From SIG78 sp045635745 (GTDB lineage Bacteria > Verrucomicrobiota > Lentisphaeria > Victivallales > Victivallaceae): a stretch of DNA of 64,000 nucleotides. The stretch is from the NCBI GenBank assembly GCA_045635745.1, contig JAZTWG010000048.1, forward strand, positions 1 to 64,000. The letters run 5' to 3'. The translations under genes were made by a program, and so were the position numbers. The notes under the pieces were generated by a model, which saw only the letters and a list, made by a program, of their open reading frames with translations, was not told the origin of the DNA and made no database searches. Each line of letters begins with the position of its first letter. The first letter of the stretch is position 1. Below are positions 1 through 7,394 of the stretch, in pieces.

Positions 1-4
1 ACAA

Positions 5-20
5 TTCGAAATATTTCGAA
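5..20. promoter_or_regulatory. Perfect 16-bp palindrome, operator candidate
   Basis: TTCGAAATATTTCGAA is a perfect palindrome ending 7 nt before a strong -35 box at 28. Its size and position suit a dimeric repressor or activator site for the short transcription unit that follows. No regulator gene lies next to it in the window, so the binding protein is unknown. Confidence 0.45.
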
Positions 21-27
21 AAAACTG

Positions 28-55
28 TTGACTTTGGTTTAGTTCGATGTATAAT
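28..55 (+). promoter_or_regulatory. Near-consensus sigma-70 promoter
   Basis: TTGACT (28-33) and TATAAT (50-55) are separated by 16 nt. This is the closest match to the housekeeping consensus in the window. Transcription would start near 62 and run through two tiny ORFs to the terminator at 418-450. Confidence 0.7.
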
Positions 56-122
56 GAAGATGAAATCAGAGATGAGATCAAGAAAGAAAGAAAAATTTGG
101 GAAAGGAAAGGAGATGAGACCA

Positions 123-194
123 ATGCCTGTATTCAGACAGAGTCCGGGAGACATATCGGGGCATGATCTCAGGCCCCTCAGAAAAGACAGCTGA
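123..194 (+). CDS. Possible 23-residue peptide
   Basis: ATG at 123 lies about 10 nt after an AAGGAG-like ribosome binding site. An in-frame ATG at 114 sits too close to that site. The peptide would be 23 residues, starting MPVFRQSPGD and ending in a basic stretch (RPLRKDS). It lies inside a unit with a strong promoter and a terminator. There is no family recognition. It may be a leader peptide, a small functional peptide, or chance coding inside a non-coding RNA. Confidence 0.25.
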   Translation: MPVFRQSPGDISGHDLRPLRKDS

Positions 195-209
195 TCACCA
201 CATCACACC

Positions 210-305
210 ATGACCAATTGGGTACGGAAGCATTTAAAGAGTTTCTTCCGAAAACAGCGTGAGAAGCGTCAGGAAATTCTGAAGGACCTAAGTAAATGCC
301 CGTAA
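210..305 (+). CDS. Possible 31-residue basic peptide
   Basis: The frame from ATG at 210 encodes 31 residues. They are strongly basic and amphipathic (KHLKSFFRKQREKRQEILKD) and end in KCP. No clear ribosome binding site precedes the ATG, so translation would need coupling or an unusual start. It follows the 123-194 ORF in the same transcription unit. No homologue is recognised. It could be a small membrane-active or nucleic-acid-binding peptide, or non-coding. Confidence 0.2.
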   Translation: MTNWVRKHLKSFFRKQREKRQEILKDLSKCP

Positions 306-417
306 GTAAACTAGAGTAGAATGGTAAGTGATAAGATAAAAATTGATATATATTCGTAGAACCCTATCGTTGTAGGGATACTAAATAAATCAGCTTATGT
401 CTTAAAACGGATATTCG

Positions 418-450
418 GCCGGGGCACAGAAAGGGTCCCGGCTTTTTATT
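418..450 (+). terminator. Rho-independent terminator of the short leading unit
   Basis: GCCGGG (418-423) pairs with CCCGGC (437-442) and is followed directly by TTTTTATT. A smaller stem, CCCTA/TAGGG at 362-377, lies upstream. Together with the promoter at 28-55 this defines a transcript of about 390 nt. Confidence 0.75.
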
Positions 451-467
451 GTAATCTCTTAGATGCG

Positions 468-493
468 GTTCCGAGTGCGAAAGCACGAGGAAC
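468..493 (+). ncRNA. RNA-like hairpin with tandem GA mismatches and a GAAA loop
   Basis: Outer arms GTTCC (468-472) and GGAAC (489-493) enclose a symmetric GA/GA internal loop (473-474, 487-488). Inner arms GTGC (475-478) and GCAC (483-486) follow, closed by the GNRA-type tetraloop GAAA (479-482). Tandem sheared GA pairs and GNRA loops are standard RNA motifs, so selection on folded RNA is likely. It lies just outside or at the left end of the IS200-like element. Confidence 0.45.
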
Positions 494-545
494 AAAAACC
501 ACCGGCTATGCCGGTGGATTAAGTGCTTTAGCTTAAAGCAAAAAA

Positions 546-609
546 GACCTCCCTGTGCTATGATGATACAGGTTTGCCAACCGTATCATCTAACAACAAG
601 GAGGAAGTC
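546..609 (+). promoter_or_regulatory. tnpA leader that can sequester its ribosome binding site
   Basis: CCTCC (548-552) is complementary to GGAGG of the tnpA Shine-Dalgarno (600-604). Between them an 8-bp stem, GATGATAC (562-569) with GTATCATC (583-590), brings the two strands together. The fold would hide the ribosome binding site. In the well-studied IS200 a leader stem-loop represses transposase translation. Similarity of mechanism here is inference. Confidence 0.5.
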
Positions 610-611
610 AT

Positions 612-1073
612 ATGAATGACAATGAAAGTTTAGCACATACAACGTGGAATTGTAAGTATCATCTTGTGTTCGCTCCTAAATACAGAAGGAGAGAGATTTA
701 CGGAAAATTGAGAGCGGACATAGGGAAAATACTGAGGATGCTTTGCCAACGAAAAGAAGTGGAGATTATCGAAGCAGAATGTTGTCCTGATCATGTCCAC
801 ATGCTCGTAAAGATACCGCCAAAATATTCCGTTGCGCAAATAATGGGGTATCTCAAAGGGGAAAGCACCCTGATGATCTTCGACCGTCATGCAAACCTGA
901 AGTATAAATATGGAAACCGTCACTTCTGGTGTCGAGGTTACTATGTAGATACAGTAGGGGAGAATGCAAAAAAGATAGAGGAATACATACGTACACAATT
1001 GCAGGAAGATATAGCCGAGGATCAGTTAACACTTAAAGAATATATAGATCCGTTCACCGGGAAGAAGAATTAG
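612..1073 (+). CDS. tnpA: IS200-family transposase TnpA
   Basis: This 153-residue Y1 transposase catalyses single-stranded DNA cleavage and joining at hairpin ends. The HUH motif is seen as HVHMLV near residue 62 (DHVHMLV), and the catalytic tyrosine lies in the YYVDTVGENAKKIEEYI segment of the C-terminal helix. Length and domain order match complete IS200 TnpA (about 140-155 residues), so it looks intact. ATG at 612 follows AAGGAGG (598-604) with good spacing. Identical subterminal hairpins flank the gene. There is no accessory tnpB. The product is expected to act as a dimer on single-stranded DNA, for example at replication forks. Confidence 0.95.
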   Translation: MNDNESLAHTTWNCKYHLVFAPKYRRREIYGKLRADIGKILRMLCQRKEVEIIEAECCPDHVHMLVKIPPKYSVAQIMGYLKGESTLMIFDRHANLKYKYGNRHFWCRGYYVDTVGENAKKIEEYIRTQLQEDIAEDQLTLKEYIDPFTGKKN

Positions 1074-1265
1074 TCCTTTAGGACTTGTAGAAAAAGATGT
1101 GCGGTTGGCAGATCTTTCGACGCATCTTGAGATGCCGGCTGGTAGTGGCGCCTTATAGGCGCAAAACAAACCACCGGCTGAGCCGGTGGTTTTGATTTCG
1201 CTCTGTTTTCAATACAGACAACTTATCTTGCCTGAAAAGTACCGGTGAAAGGTTTGGAAAAAACT

Positions 1266-2270
1266 TTACAATTCTATCCACTCTCCATTACCGGAAGCGC
1301 TGCGGGTAATGGCAAAACATGCTTTGTGTGAATTTACGGCCGAAGCCACATTGTGTTCGCTGTCTTTATCTGCTTTCAGACATGTAACAAAGTGTTCAAC
1401 CAATGCCGGGAACGGGTGGCCGTAAACATCGCCGGTTTTCTTTACACCGGTATCGATCTGGAAAAACTCTTTCTGTTCTTTGAATTTTTCAAGATAAAAG
1501 CGGTCGTTGAGTATAGATCCTCTATCGCCGATAATATGCGTATTGGCTGTATAAGGCACATGCCCCGCAAGCGAACAGGAAAAAACACCACGGGCGCCAT
1601 TGGCAAATCGCACCTGTGCCGTTTCCACCGGCGCATAGTCATACCAGGAACCCACTTGAACCGCATCGCCACGGACAGCAACAATATCAGAACCAAGTAT
1701 ATAGCGGGCAATATCCACACTGTGACAACCTCCCAGAACAAAAGCGCCGCCGGAGCGGGCGCCTTCGCGCATCCAGCCGCCGCGTTCACGCCCGAACCAG
1801 TAATCGACATTGGCCAGAAATACGTTTCCCAGTTCGCCTTCTGCAATCAGACGTCGCTGCAGCTGACTCAAAGGGTTGAAACGCAGCACCAGTCCCATAA
1901 TGGTTTTAGTATGGTATTCATCAATAACCCGGGTGAGTTCATCAAGTTCCTCCGCTGTAACGGCGGCGGGTTTTTCCAGAAAAATATGTTTTCCGGCTTT
2001 AGCGGCCTGAATGGCTTCAGCTGCATGCAGATCGTTGGGAGTACAGATCGAAACGATATCTACAGTACTGTCGTTGAGAATATCTTCAAACTTTTCGTAA
2101 ATTTTTATATCATGCAGACTGAATTCCGCGATCTTGGCTTGCACACTGCCTGAACTCCGGCTGCCGATACCGATAAGCTGACAATCCGGGTTCTTCAGAT
2201 AAGCGGCGATATGTCCGCTGGCGACCCAGCCGCATCCCCAGAGAGCACAGCCGAATTTTCCGTTTTTCAT
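1266..2270 (-). CDS. Gfo/Idh/MocA-family oxidoreductase
   Basis: This is a 334-residue NAD(P)-dependent sugar or sugar-derivative dehydrogenase-like protein. The N-terminal Rossmann fold shows a G-x-G-x-x-A-type turn (GCGWVASGH) near residue 10. The EKP motif (FLEKPAAV) that closes the nucleotide domain is present near residue 96, followed by the alpha/beta substrate domain with GGCHSVDIARYI. In this family the EKP lysine and a downstream His/Asp pair serve catalysis and binding. ATG at 2270 is chosen because AGGAG lies 9 nt upstream; a longer frame opening at 2294 lacks a ribosome site. The substrate cannot be deduced. A second family member lies at 14212-15189. Confidence 0.85.
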   Translation of the reverse strand: MKNGKFGCALWGCGWVASGHIAAYLKNPDCQLIGIGSRSSGSVQAKIAEFSLHDIKIYEKFEDILNDSTVDIVSICTPNDLHAAEAIQAAKAGKHIFLEKPAAVTAEELDELTRVIDEYHTKTIMGLVLRFNPLSQLQRRLIAEGELGNVFLANVDYWFGRERGGWMREGARSGGAFVLGGCHSVDIARYILGSDIVAVRGDAVQVGSWYDYAPVETAQVRFANGARGVFSCSLAGHVPYTANTHIIGDRGSILNDRFYLEKFKEQKEFFQIDTGVKKTGDVYGHPFPALVEHFVTCLKADKDSEHNVASAVNSHKACFAITRSASGNGEWIEL

Positions 2271-2308
2271 ATAAATATCTCCTGTTGTAAGCAATGGATC
2301 CTGTTGAG

Positions 2309-2773
2309 TTATTCTGCGGAGGAGCGGAAAATACCTTCGGGTTTGAAAGAGCCGAAGACCTGCTGTTCGCTTTTTTGCACCTGCTGTTCACGCCGGAGAC
2401 GGACATCCTGAACATAAGAGCGTTCCACGCTGTTGAGTTCGCCATCGATCAAACCGGTAACATCGGGCACAAACTCCTTGCGTTTGCGCGCTTGTTTTGC
2501 GGCACGTTTCCGGCGGTCTTTTTCTTTTTTTGAAACGATCAGCTGATCTTGAGTACGGGGCTGCACTTTTTGCACTTTTTCCGGCGGCGGGGCCGGCGCG
2601 GCGGTATTGACTTGCGAAGCTCCGGCAGCGGTATCGCTGATATTTACATCCATGGAGATCCTGACATTTTCCCGCGGCAGCGGAGTAACTTCCGGCACAT
2701 CGCGCAAATCACGACTCCGGCAGGCACTGAAAATCATTATTGCCGAAACTGAACAAAAAAACACTCTTATCAT
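2309..2773 (-). CDS. Putative lipoprotein, function unknown
   Basis: The 154-residue protein starts with a short hydrophobic signal ending in the lipobox FSAC (about residues 15-18), so it is predicted to be lipid-modified. The rest is low-complexity: a proline- and threonine-rich stretch, then a strongly basic segment with KKEKDRRKRAAKQARKRKE, then a glutamine- and glutamate-rich tail. I recognise no domain. The start is set at the ATG just before the signal peptide; the longer open frame upstream has no signal-like features. The gene is divergent from the lipoprotein gene at 2909. A role in envelope anchoring is possible but not shown. Confidence 0.6.
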   Translation of the reverse strand: MIRVFFCSVSAIMIFSACRSRDLRDVPEVTPLPRENVRISMDVNISDTAAGASQVNTAAPAPPPEKVQKVQPRTQDQLIVSKKEKDRRKRAAKQARKRKEFVPDVTGLIDGELNSVERSYVQDVRLRREQQVQKSEQQVFGSFKPEGIFRSSAE

Positions 2774-2908
2774 GATAAAAACCCGGTTTGAGAATAAATT
2801 TTGCTTTTTTTTAAGATAACACAGCTTAAAAGATTTGTCAATATCAAATATAGAGTGTAAATTCATTTAAATTGATTTTTTTGTAATAAAGAGTTAAGGA
2901 AAATATCT

Positions 2909-3541
2909 ATGAAAATGCGTTTTCTGAAAAATATTGCAGCTGCAGCAGCAACCGTGCTGCTCCTCGGCGGCTGCGCCAGCAAAGTGAATGTCTCCGAAGT
3001 ATTGCAGCAGCCGCTGGATACCCAGTTGCGTACCCGTTACCACCTCTGGTACACCAATGCAGAAGAAATTTCACCTTTGAACTATATGGAAGGCAAGTTC
3101 ATCCCCGCCGGCACCGTTATCGAACCCGTTGAAGTCAAACGCGGCACCTACGATATCTGGGGCAGCGTTTCGGTGGTCGATGGCTCCATAAAATTCCGTA
3201 CCCCCGCCGACGGCAGAGAGTACACGATCATCTACGATCAGCATCTGACCATGGTCCCCATAGAAAAATTCATCCGGCAGTTTGTTTCTTTCGATAAAGC
3301 GGAAGATGTGTATAAAAATGTCCCGGCAGATGAATTGTCCCGGGTAAAGGCCGGACGTCTGGAAAAAGGTATGAGCAACGCCAGCGTGCTGGTGGTACTC
3401 GGCCCGCCGGCACTCAGCAGAACCAGCAGCATGACCAACCAGAGCTGGCTTTACTGGAAAAATAAAGACATCGTTTTCCGTCTGATCTACAAAGGCAACA
3501 AAATCCGTCAGATCGGATCACTGGATAAACTGGATTTCTGA
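2909..3541 (+). CDS. Lipoprotein with a BamE/SmpA-like C-terminal domain
   Basis: The 210-residue protein has a signal peptide and lipobox LGGC (cysteine at about residue 22). The C-terminal 60 residues contain LEKGMSNASVLVVLGPPA followed by a W-x-Y strand (SWLYWKN) and an I-F-x-N-x-K-I-like end. This is the pattern of the SmpA/OmlA (BamE) fold, in which G-M-[ST]-x-x-x-V-x-x-x-L-G-x-P marks the helix-turn. The middle region is unrecognised. It ends 5 nt before murF, so it is probably co-transcribed with murF-murE. BamE-type domains often sit in outer-membrane lipoproteins. Assignment to the Bam complex would be over-reach. Confidence 0.65.
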   Translation: MKMRFLKNIAAAAATVLLLGGCASKVNVSEVLQQPLDTQLRTRYHLWYTNAEEISPLNYMEGKFIPAGTVIEPVEVKRGTYDIWGSVSVVDGSIKFRTPADGREYTIIYDQHLTMVPIEKFIRQFVSFDKAEDVYKNVPADELSRVKAGRLEKGMSNASVLVVLGPPALSRTSSMTNQSWLYWKNKDIVFRLIYKGNKIRQIGSLDKLDF

Positions 3542-3546
3542 AAATA

Positions 3547-4932
3547 ATGACCAAGACACTCTTTACTGCCGGAGAACTGGCCCTCGCGACCGGCGGCAGT
3601 TGGTCAGGAATCCCCCCCGCAGGGAAGTGGCAGATCAATACCGACAGCCGCACGATCCAACCCGGCGATTGTTTTGTACCCATTGTGGGCGAACGCTTCA
3701 ACGGCCACGATTTTCTTTCTGCGCTGCCTGCCGGAGTCATTGCGCTGAAAGAAGATTCTTATCCGGCGCCGGAAAATTTGCCGGTGCTGGTCGTAAAAGA
3801 TACCACGCAAGCTTATCAGGATATAGCACGCTTTCACCGCTTGCGTATGAAAAATCTGCAAGTTGCCGCCGTAACCGGCAGTGTGGGCAAAACGTCAGTC
3901 AAAGAGATGCTGCGGGCCGTATTCACCGCTGCAGTCGGCGAAGAAGCCGTGCTTTATACCCTCGGCAACACCAACAACCAGATCGGAGTGCCGCAGAATT
4001 TACTGCGTTTGGATGAAAAAATCCGCTATGCAGTTATCGAAATGGGCACCAATCATCACGGAGAAATCGCCCCGTTGAGTCAATGCGTATTGCCCGATGG
4101 AGCAATTATCAATACCATTGCGGCCTGCCATCTGGAAAATCTCGGCAGTCTGGAAGGTGTGGCGCAGGAAAAATCGGCCGTTTATTCCGGTATGCGCCAC
4201 GCCGGAAATATAGCAGTCTACCCCATAGAATGTGCCGGCAGAAGTATTATAGAAAAAGCTGCCGGCAAATTCAGGAGCGTAACGTTCGGCAATGATGAAA
4301 ATGCCGATGTAAGCGCCGAATATCTGGAAGGCTCCCTTGCCGGTTCTTCGGTAAAACTTTTTTTCCGCAGTATCGGCAAAAGTGTAACTTTTTCGTGGGG
4401 ATTATCCGGCAGACATCAGGCAGCCAACGCCGCGGCGGCCGCGGCGCTGGCATTCTGTATGGATATTGATCCGGATACCATTGCCCGGGGCTTGAGCAAC
4501 ACCACGCTTCCCGGCAAACGGATGAATGCTGTTACACTCAACGACACCACATGGATCAATGATGCCTACAACGCCAATCCCCAGAGCATGCAAAGTTCTC
4601 TGGCCGGAATTGCAGAAAACTGCAGTAAAACTGCTCCGCTCGTACTGGTGCTGGGCGACATGCTGGAACTGGGCGAAGATGAGATAAGCTATCACAAACA
4701 GGTTCTGGAATATGTTTGCCGCACATTCAGCAATCATGACTACCGGCTGCTGCTGCTGGGTAAACGTTTTAACGAAGCATTGACGGATTGCGCTTTACAG
4801 CTGAAAAATGTGCAGAATTTCACCCGAATTGAAGATCTGGTTCAAGCCTTGCAGAAGATCCGGACTTCCGGCATGACAATATTTTTGAAGAGTTCAAACA
4901 GCGTTGGTTTAAGCAAGGTGGAGCCATGCTGA
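3547..4932 (+). CDS. murF: UDP-MurNAc-tripeptide:D-Ala-D-Ala ligase MurF
   Basis: MurF adds D-alanyl-D-alanine to UDP-MurNAc-tripeptide, the last cytoplasmic step of peptidoglycan precursor synthesis. The 461-residue length is normal for the Mur ligase family. The N-terminal uridine-binding domain contains NTDSR, the central ATPase domain has the P-loop GSVGKTS (residues 111-117) and EMGTNHHGEI, and the C-terminal domain has YNANPQSM and LGDMLELG, both characteristic of MurF. The stop overlaps the murE start by 7 nt, which implies translational coupling. The order murF before murE is the reverse of the usual dcw cluster, and no other dcw gene is adjacent. Confidence 0.95.
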   Translation: MTKTLFTAGELALATGGSWSGIPPAGKWQINTDSRTIQPGDCFVPIVGERFNGHDFLSALPAGVIALKEDSYPAPENLPVLVVKDTTQAYQDIARFHRLRMKNLQVAAVTGSVGKTSVKEMLRAVFTAAVGEEAVLYTLGNTNNQIGVPQNLLRLDEKIRYAVIEMGTNHHGEIAPLSQCVLPDGAIINTIAACHLENLGSLEGVAQEKSAVYSGMRHAGNIAVYPIECAGRSIIEKAAGKFRSVTFGNDENADVSAEYLEGSLAGSSVKLFFRSIGKSVTFSWGLSGRHQAANAAAAAALAFCMDIDPDTIARGLSNTTLPGKRMNAVTLNDTTWINDAYNANPQSMQSSLAGIAENCSKTAPLVLVLGDMLELGEDEISYHKQVLEYVCRTFSNHDYRLLLLGKRFNEALTDCALQLKNVQNFTRIEDLVQALQKIRTSGMTIFLKSSNSVGLSKVEPC

Positions 4933-6497
4933 AATATGCCGATATGCTGCGGGTGATCAAAGATCAGGTCATCGACCGCGCCTTTGTCCGCCCGGTGGGA
5001 GAAGGAGCAGCTGCCGAAGCGGCGCTGGATCTGATCATGGAAACGGTCTGCGTGCTGGATTACGATAACGATTATTTTCCCGGTGCTGAGATCAGCCAGA
5101 TCACCAACGATTCACGCAAAGTGGTTCAAGACAGTATTTTTATTGCCATAGCCGGCGCCCGGGCCGATGGAAAAAAGTTTATTCCGCAAGCATTGGAAAA
5201 AGGTGCGAAAGTAATTATTTCGCAGGAAAATGTGGAATCGCTGCTCACCCCCGGCACGGTAAATCTGGTGGTGGCCAATGCGTATAAAGCCTACGCTGTA
5301 CTTTGCGAAGCTGCACATGGTTATCCGGCCAAAACAATGAATTCTTTTGCCATAACCGGTACCAACGGCAAAACCACCTCGGCCATGCTCATACGTTTTC
5401 TGCTGAATTCCTACCGGAAGCCCTGCGGCATGATCTCCACAGTGGAATATGATATGGGCAACGGCAATATTACAGCAGCAGAACGCACCACGCCGGAAGC
5501 CGCGGAGCTTTTTGAATGTATAAAATCTATGCGTAACAATGCGCTTGAAAATTTTGTTATGGAAGTTTCCAGCCACGCATTGCATCAGACCCGTATCGGC
5601 TCAATGCAGTTCAAAGCGGCTGTATTCACCAATCTCACCGGCGATCATCTGGATTATCACCGCACGATGGAAGAGTATTTTCTGGCAAAAAAACTGCTCT
5701 TTACCGGGCATCTGCAAAGCGGCGGTAAAGCGGTTATCAATATTGATGATGCCTACGGCGAACGTCTGGCTAACATGCTGAACAGCGCCAGCACGATCAC
5801 TTTCGGGTGCGAAAAAGGCATGTACAAGCTGAAAAATATCCGCAGTACGGCATCCGGCAGCACATTTGAACTGGTCAAAGCCGGTTTGCGCTGGAGTTTT
5901 TCCATCAATCTCTCCGGATTGTATAATATCTACAATACAGCCGGAGCGGTTCTGGCGCTGGCGGAAACCGGGGTTATGCCGCTGGAGATTTCAGCAAAAA
6001 TCCTTGCAGAAAACACCTTTGCAGTTCCCGGCAGATTGGAAAAAATCGAATTGCCCGGCAATATCAATGTGTTTGTGGATTACGCCCACACGCCGGATGC
6101 ATTGAAAAATGTTTTGAGTACTTTGAAAGCCCTTCCCCACCGGCAGTTGATAACGGTTTTCGGCTGCGGCGGAGACCGCGACAGAAGCAAGCGTCCGGTC
6201 ATGGGGGCGATCGCTGCAGAGTTGTCCGATCAGGTATTTCTGACCAGCGACAATCCCCGCAATGAAAAACCTGATGCAATCATCAGCGAAATATACAATG
6301 GTATACCATCCGCTCATCCGGCAATACATATCAATCCTGATCGCGCCGGAGCCATAAAACAGGCGGTAAAAAACGCCCATCCCGGCGATATAATACTGCT
6401 CGCCGGCAAAGGACACGAAGATTATCAGGAAATAAATGGTGTAAAACACCACTTCGACGATCGAGAAGAAGTCAGAAAACTTACTGATTTTCAGTAA
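4926..6497 (+). CDS. murE: UDP-MurNAc-tripeptide synthetase MurE
   Basis: MurE adds the third amino acid of the peptidoglycan stem. The 523-residue protein has P-loop GTNGKTT (145-151), the ESSSH-like segment VMEVSSHAL, and near residue 420 the motif DNPRNEKP. DNPR is the signature of meso-diaminopimelate-adding enzymes, whereas lysine-adding enzymes carry a different motif, so a DAP-type wall is expected. The start at 4926 has AAGGTGGAG upstream inside murF. There are about 30-45 extra residues before the usual N-terminal uridine-binding strand (ISQITNDSRK at about 56-65), an unusual extension. The 3' end overlaps the convergent transporter gene by 17 nt. Confidence 0.95.
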   Translation: MLKYADMLRVIKDQVIDRAFVRPVGEGAAAEAALDLIMETVCVLDYDNDYFPGAEISQITNDSRKVVQDSIFIAIAGARADGKKFIPQALEKGAKVIISQENVESLLTPGTVNLVVANAYKAYAVLCEAAHGYPAKTMNSFAITGTNGKTTSAMLIRFLLNSYRKPCGMISTVEYDMGNGNITAAERTTPEAAELFECIKSMRNNALENFVMEVSSHALHQTRIGSMQFKAAVFTNLTGDHLDYHRTMEEYFLAKKLLFTGHLQSGGKAVINIDDAYGERLANMLNSASTITFGCEKGMYKLKNIRSTASGSTFELVKAGLRWSFSINLSGLYNIYNTAGAVLALAETGVMPLEISAKILAENTFAVPGRLEKIELPGNINVFVDYAHTPDALKNVLSTLKALPHRQLITVFGCGGDRDRSKRPVMGAIAAELSDQVFLTSDNPRNEKPDAIISEIYNGIPSAHPAIHINPDRAGAIKQAVKNAHPGDIILLAGKGHEDYQEINGVKHHFDDREEVRKLTDFQ

Positions 6498-7386
6498 TGC
6501 TCTTGCGGTCCCCTGCGATCACCAGCATTACCGCAGCAAAAATAAGTACAATACCCAGCGTACTGTAAATAGTCAGTCTTTCGCCATAGAGCAAGATCCC
6601 AACCAGCAGACCGGTCACCGGCTCCAGCACGCCCAGAATTGCCGTAGGTGTGGCGCCAACCTTGTCAATACTTACAGCCATGAATGCCAGCGCAATGATC
6701 GTGGGTATGAACGCCACCCCGAGCAGATAGCCCCACGCCGCCAAAGCAGTCGGCACCGTCAGAGCCATACCGAACTTTACCAGCACAAAAAACATGGGAG
6801 TACCGAATACCACCGTATAAAAAGTAAGTTTTTCGCTGGGCATATTGTGCATGGCGGTTTTGCGAACCGCCACAATATAAAGTGCATAAGAAAGCGATGA
6901 CCCCAGCGCCAGCAATACCCCTGTAAGCGTTATAGAGCCAGCCCGCGGCGGCTTGCCGATACAGGTGATGCAAACAAGACCGACCAGCGCCAGCAGAATA
7001 CTTGCCACAGTTGACCACGAAATTTTTTCGCCGAAAAATACACTCATAACCACAGCCACGATCACCGGATAAACAAACAATATAGTCATCGCCAATCCGA
7101 TATCCATGTGATTGAACGAACTGTAAAGACAGAACGAAGAACCGACCATCAACGCACCGCCCAGACATGATGCCCACGCTTCTTTGCGGTCGATCTTCAG
7201 AGGTATGCGCTTGAGCAGCAATATCGGCAGCAGCATAAGCGAAGCCAGCAGAAAACGGAAAAACAGCACCATTACCGGAGTAAGAGCAAATTTATAAAGC
7301 GGCATCGCAAAGAGCGGATTCAATCCATAAGCAGCAGCAGCAATCGCACCGCAGATAAGACCAACTGTACGGGGAGATATCGTCAT
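6481..7386 (-). CDS. EamA-family (DMT) membrane transporter
   Basis: This 301-residue polytopic protein has about ten hydrophobic segments arranged as two EamA repeats. The first half begins LICGAIAAAAYGLNPLFA and the second ALGSSLSYALYIVAVRK. This matches drug/metabolite-transporter superfamily exporters of amino acids or metabolites in the inner membrane. The C-terminal half ends with GVLEPVTGLLVGILLYGE, the typical conserved EP-containing helix. The gene lies 8 nt after the amidohydrolase gene on the same strand and overlaps murE tail-to-tail. The substrate is unknown. Confidence 0.85.
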   Translation of the reverse strand: MTISPRTVGLICGAIAAAAYGLNPLFAMPLYKFALTPVMVLFFRFLLASLMLLPILLLKRIPLKIDRKEAWASCLGGALMVGSSFCLYSSFNHMDIGLAMTILFVYPVIVAVVMSVFFGEKISWSTVASILLALVGLVCITCIGKPPRAGSITLTGVLLALGSSLSYALYIVAVRKTAMHNMPSEKLTFYTVVFGTPMFFVLVKFGMALTVPTALAAWGYLLGVAFIPTIIALAFMAVSIDKVGATPTAILGVLEPVTGLLVGILLYGERLTIYSTLGIVLIFAAVMLVIAGDRKSITENQ

Positions 7387-7394
7387 AGTGTAAA

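Larger units (their letters stand above)
470..1200 (+). mobile_element. IS200-type insertion sequence (tnpA only)
   Basis: A single-ORF element carries a Y1 HUH transposase and subterminal imperfect palindromes at both ends: CCACCGGCTATGCCGGTGG (499-517) on the left and CCACCGGCTGAGCCGGTGG (1171-1189) on the right. The arms are identical and only the loops differ, as expected for end hairpins recognised by TnpA in the IS200/IS605 family. There is no tnpB. Exact ends cannot be set from one copy, because these elements make no target duplication, so the limits given are approximate. Extra hairpins at 524-540, 562-590, 1121-1134 and 1148-1162 lie inside. Confidence 0.85.
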
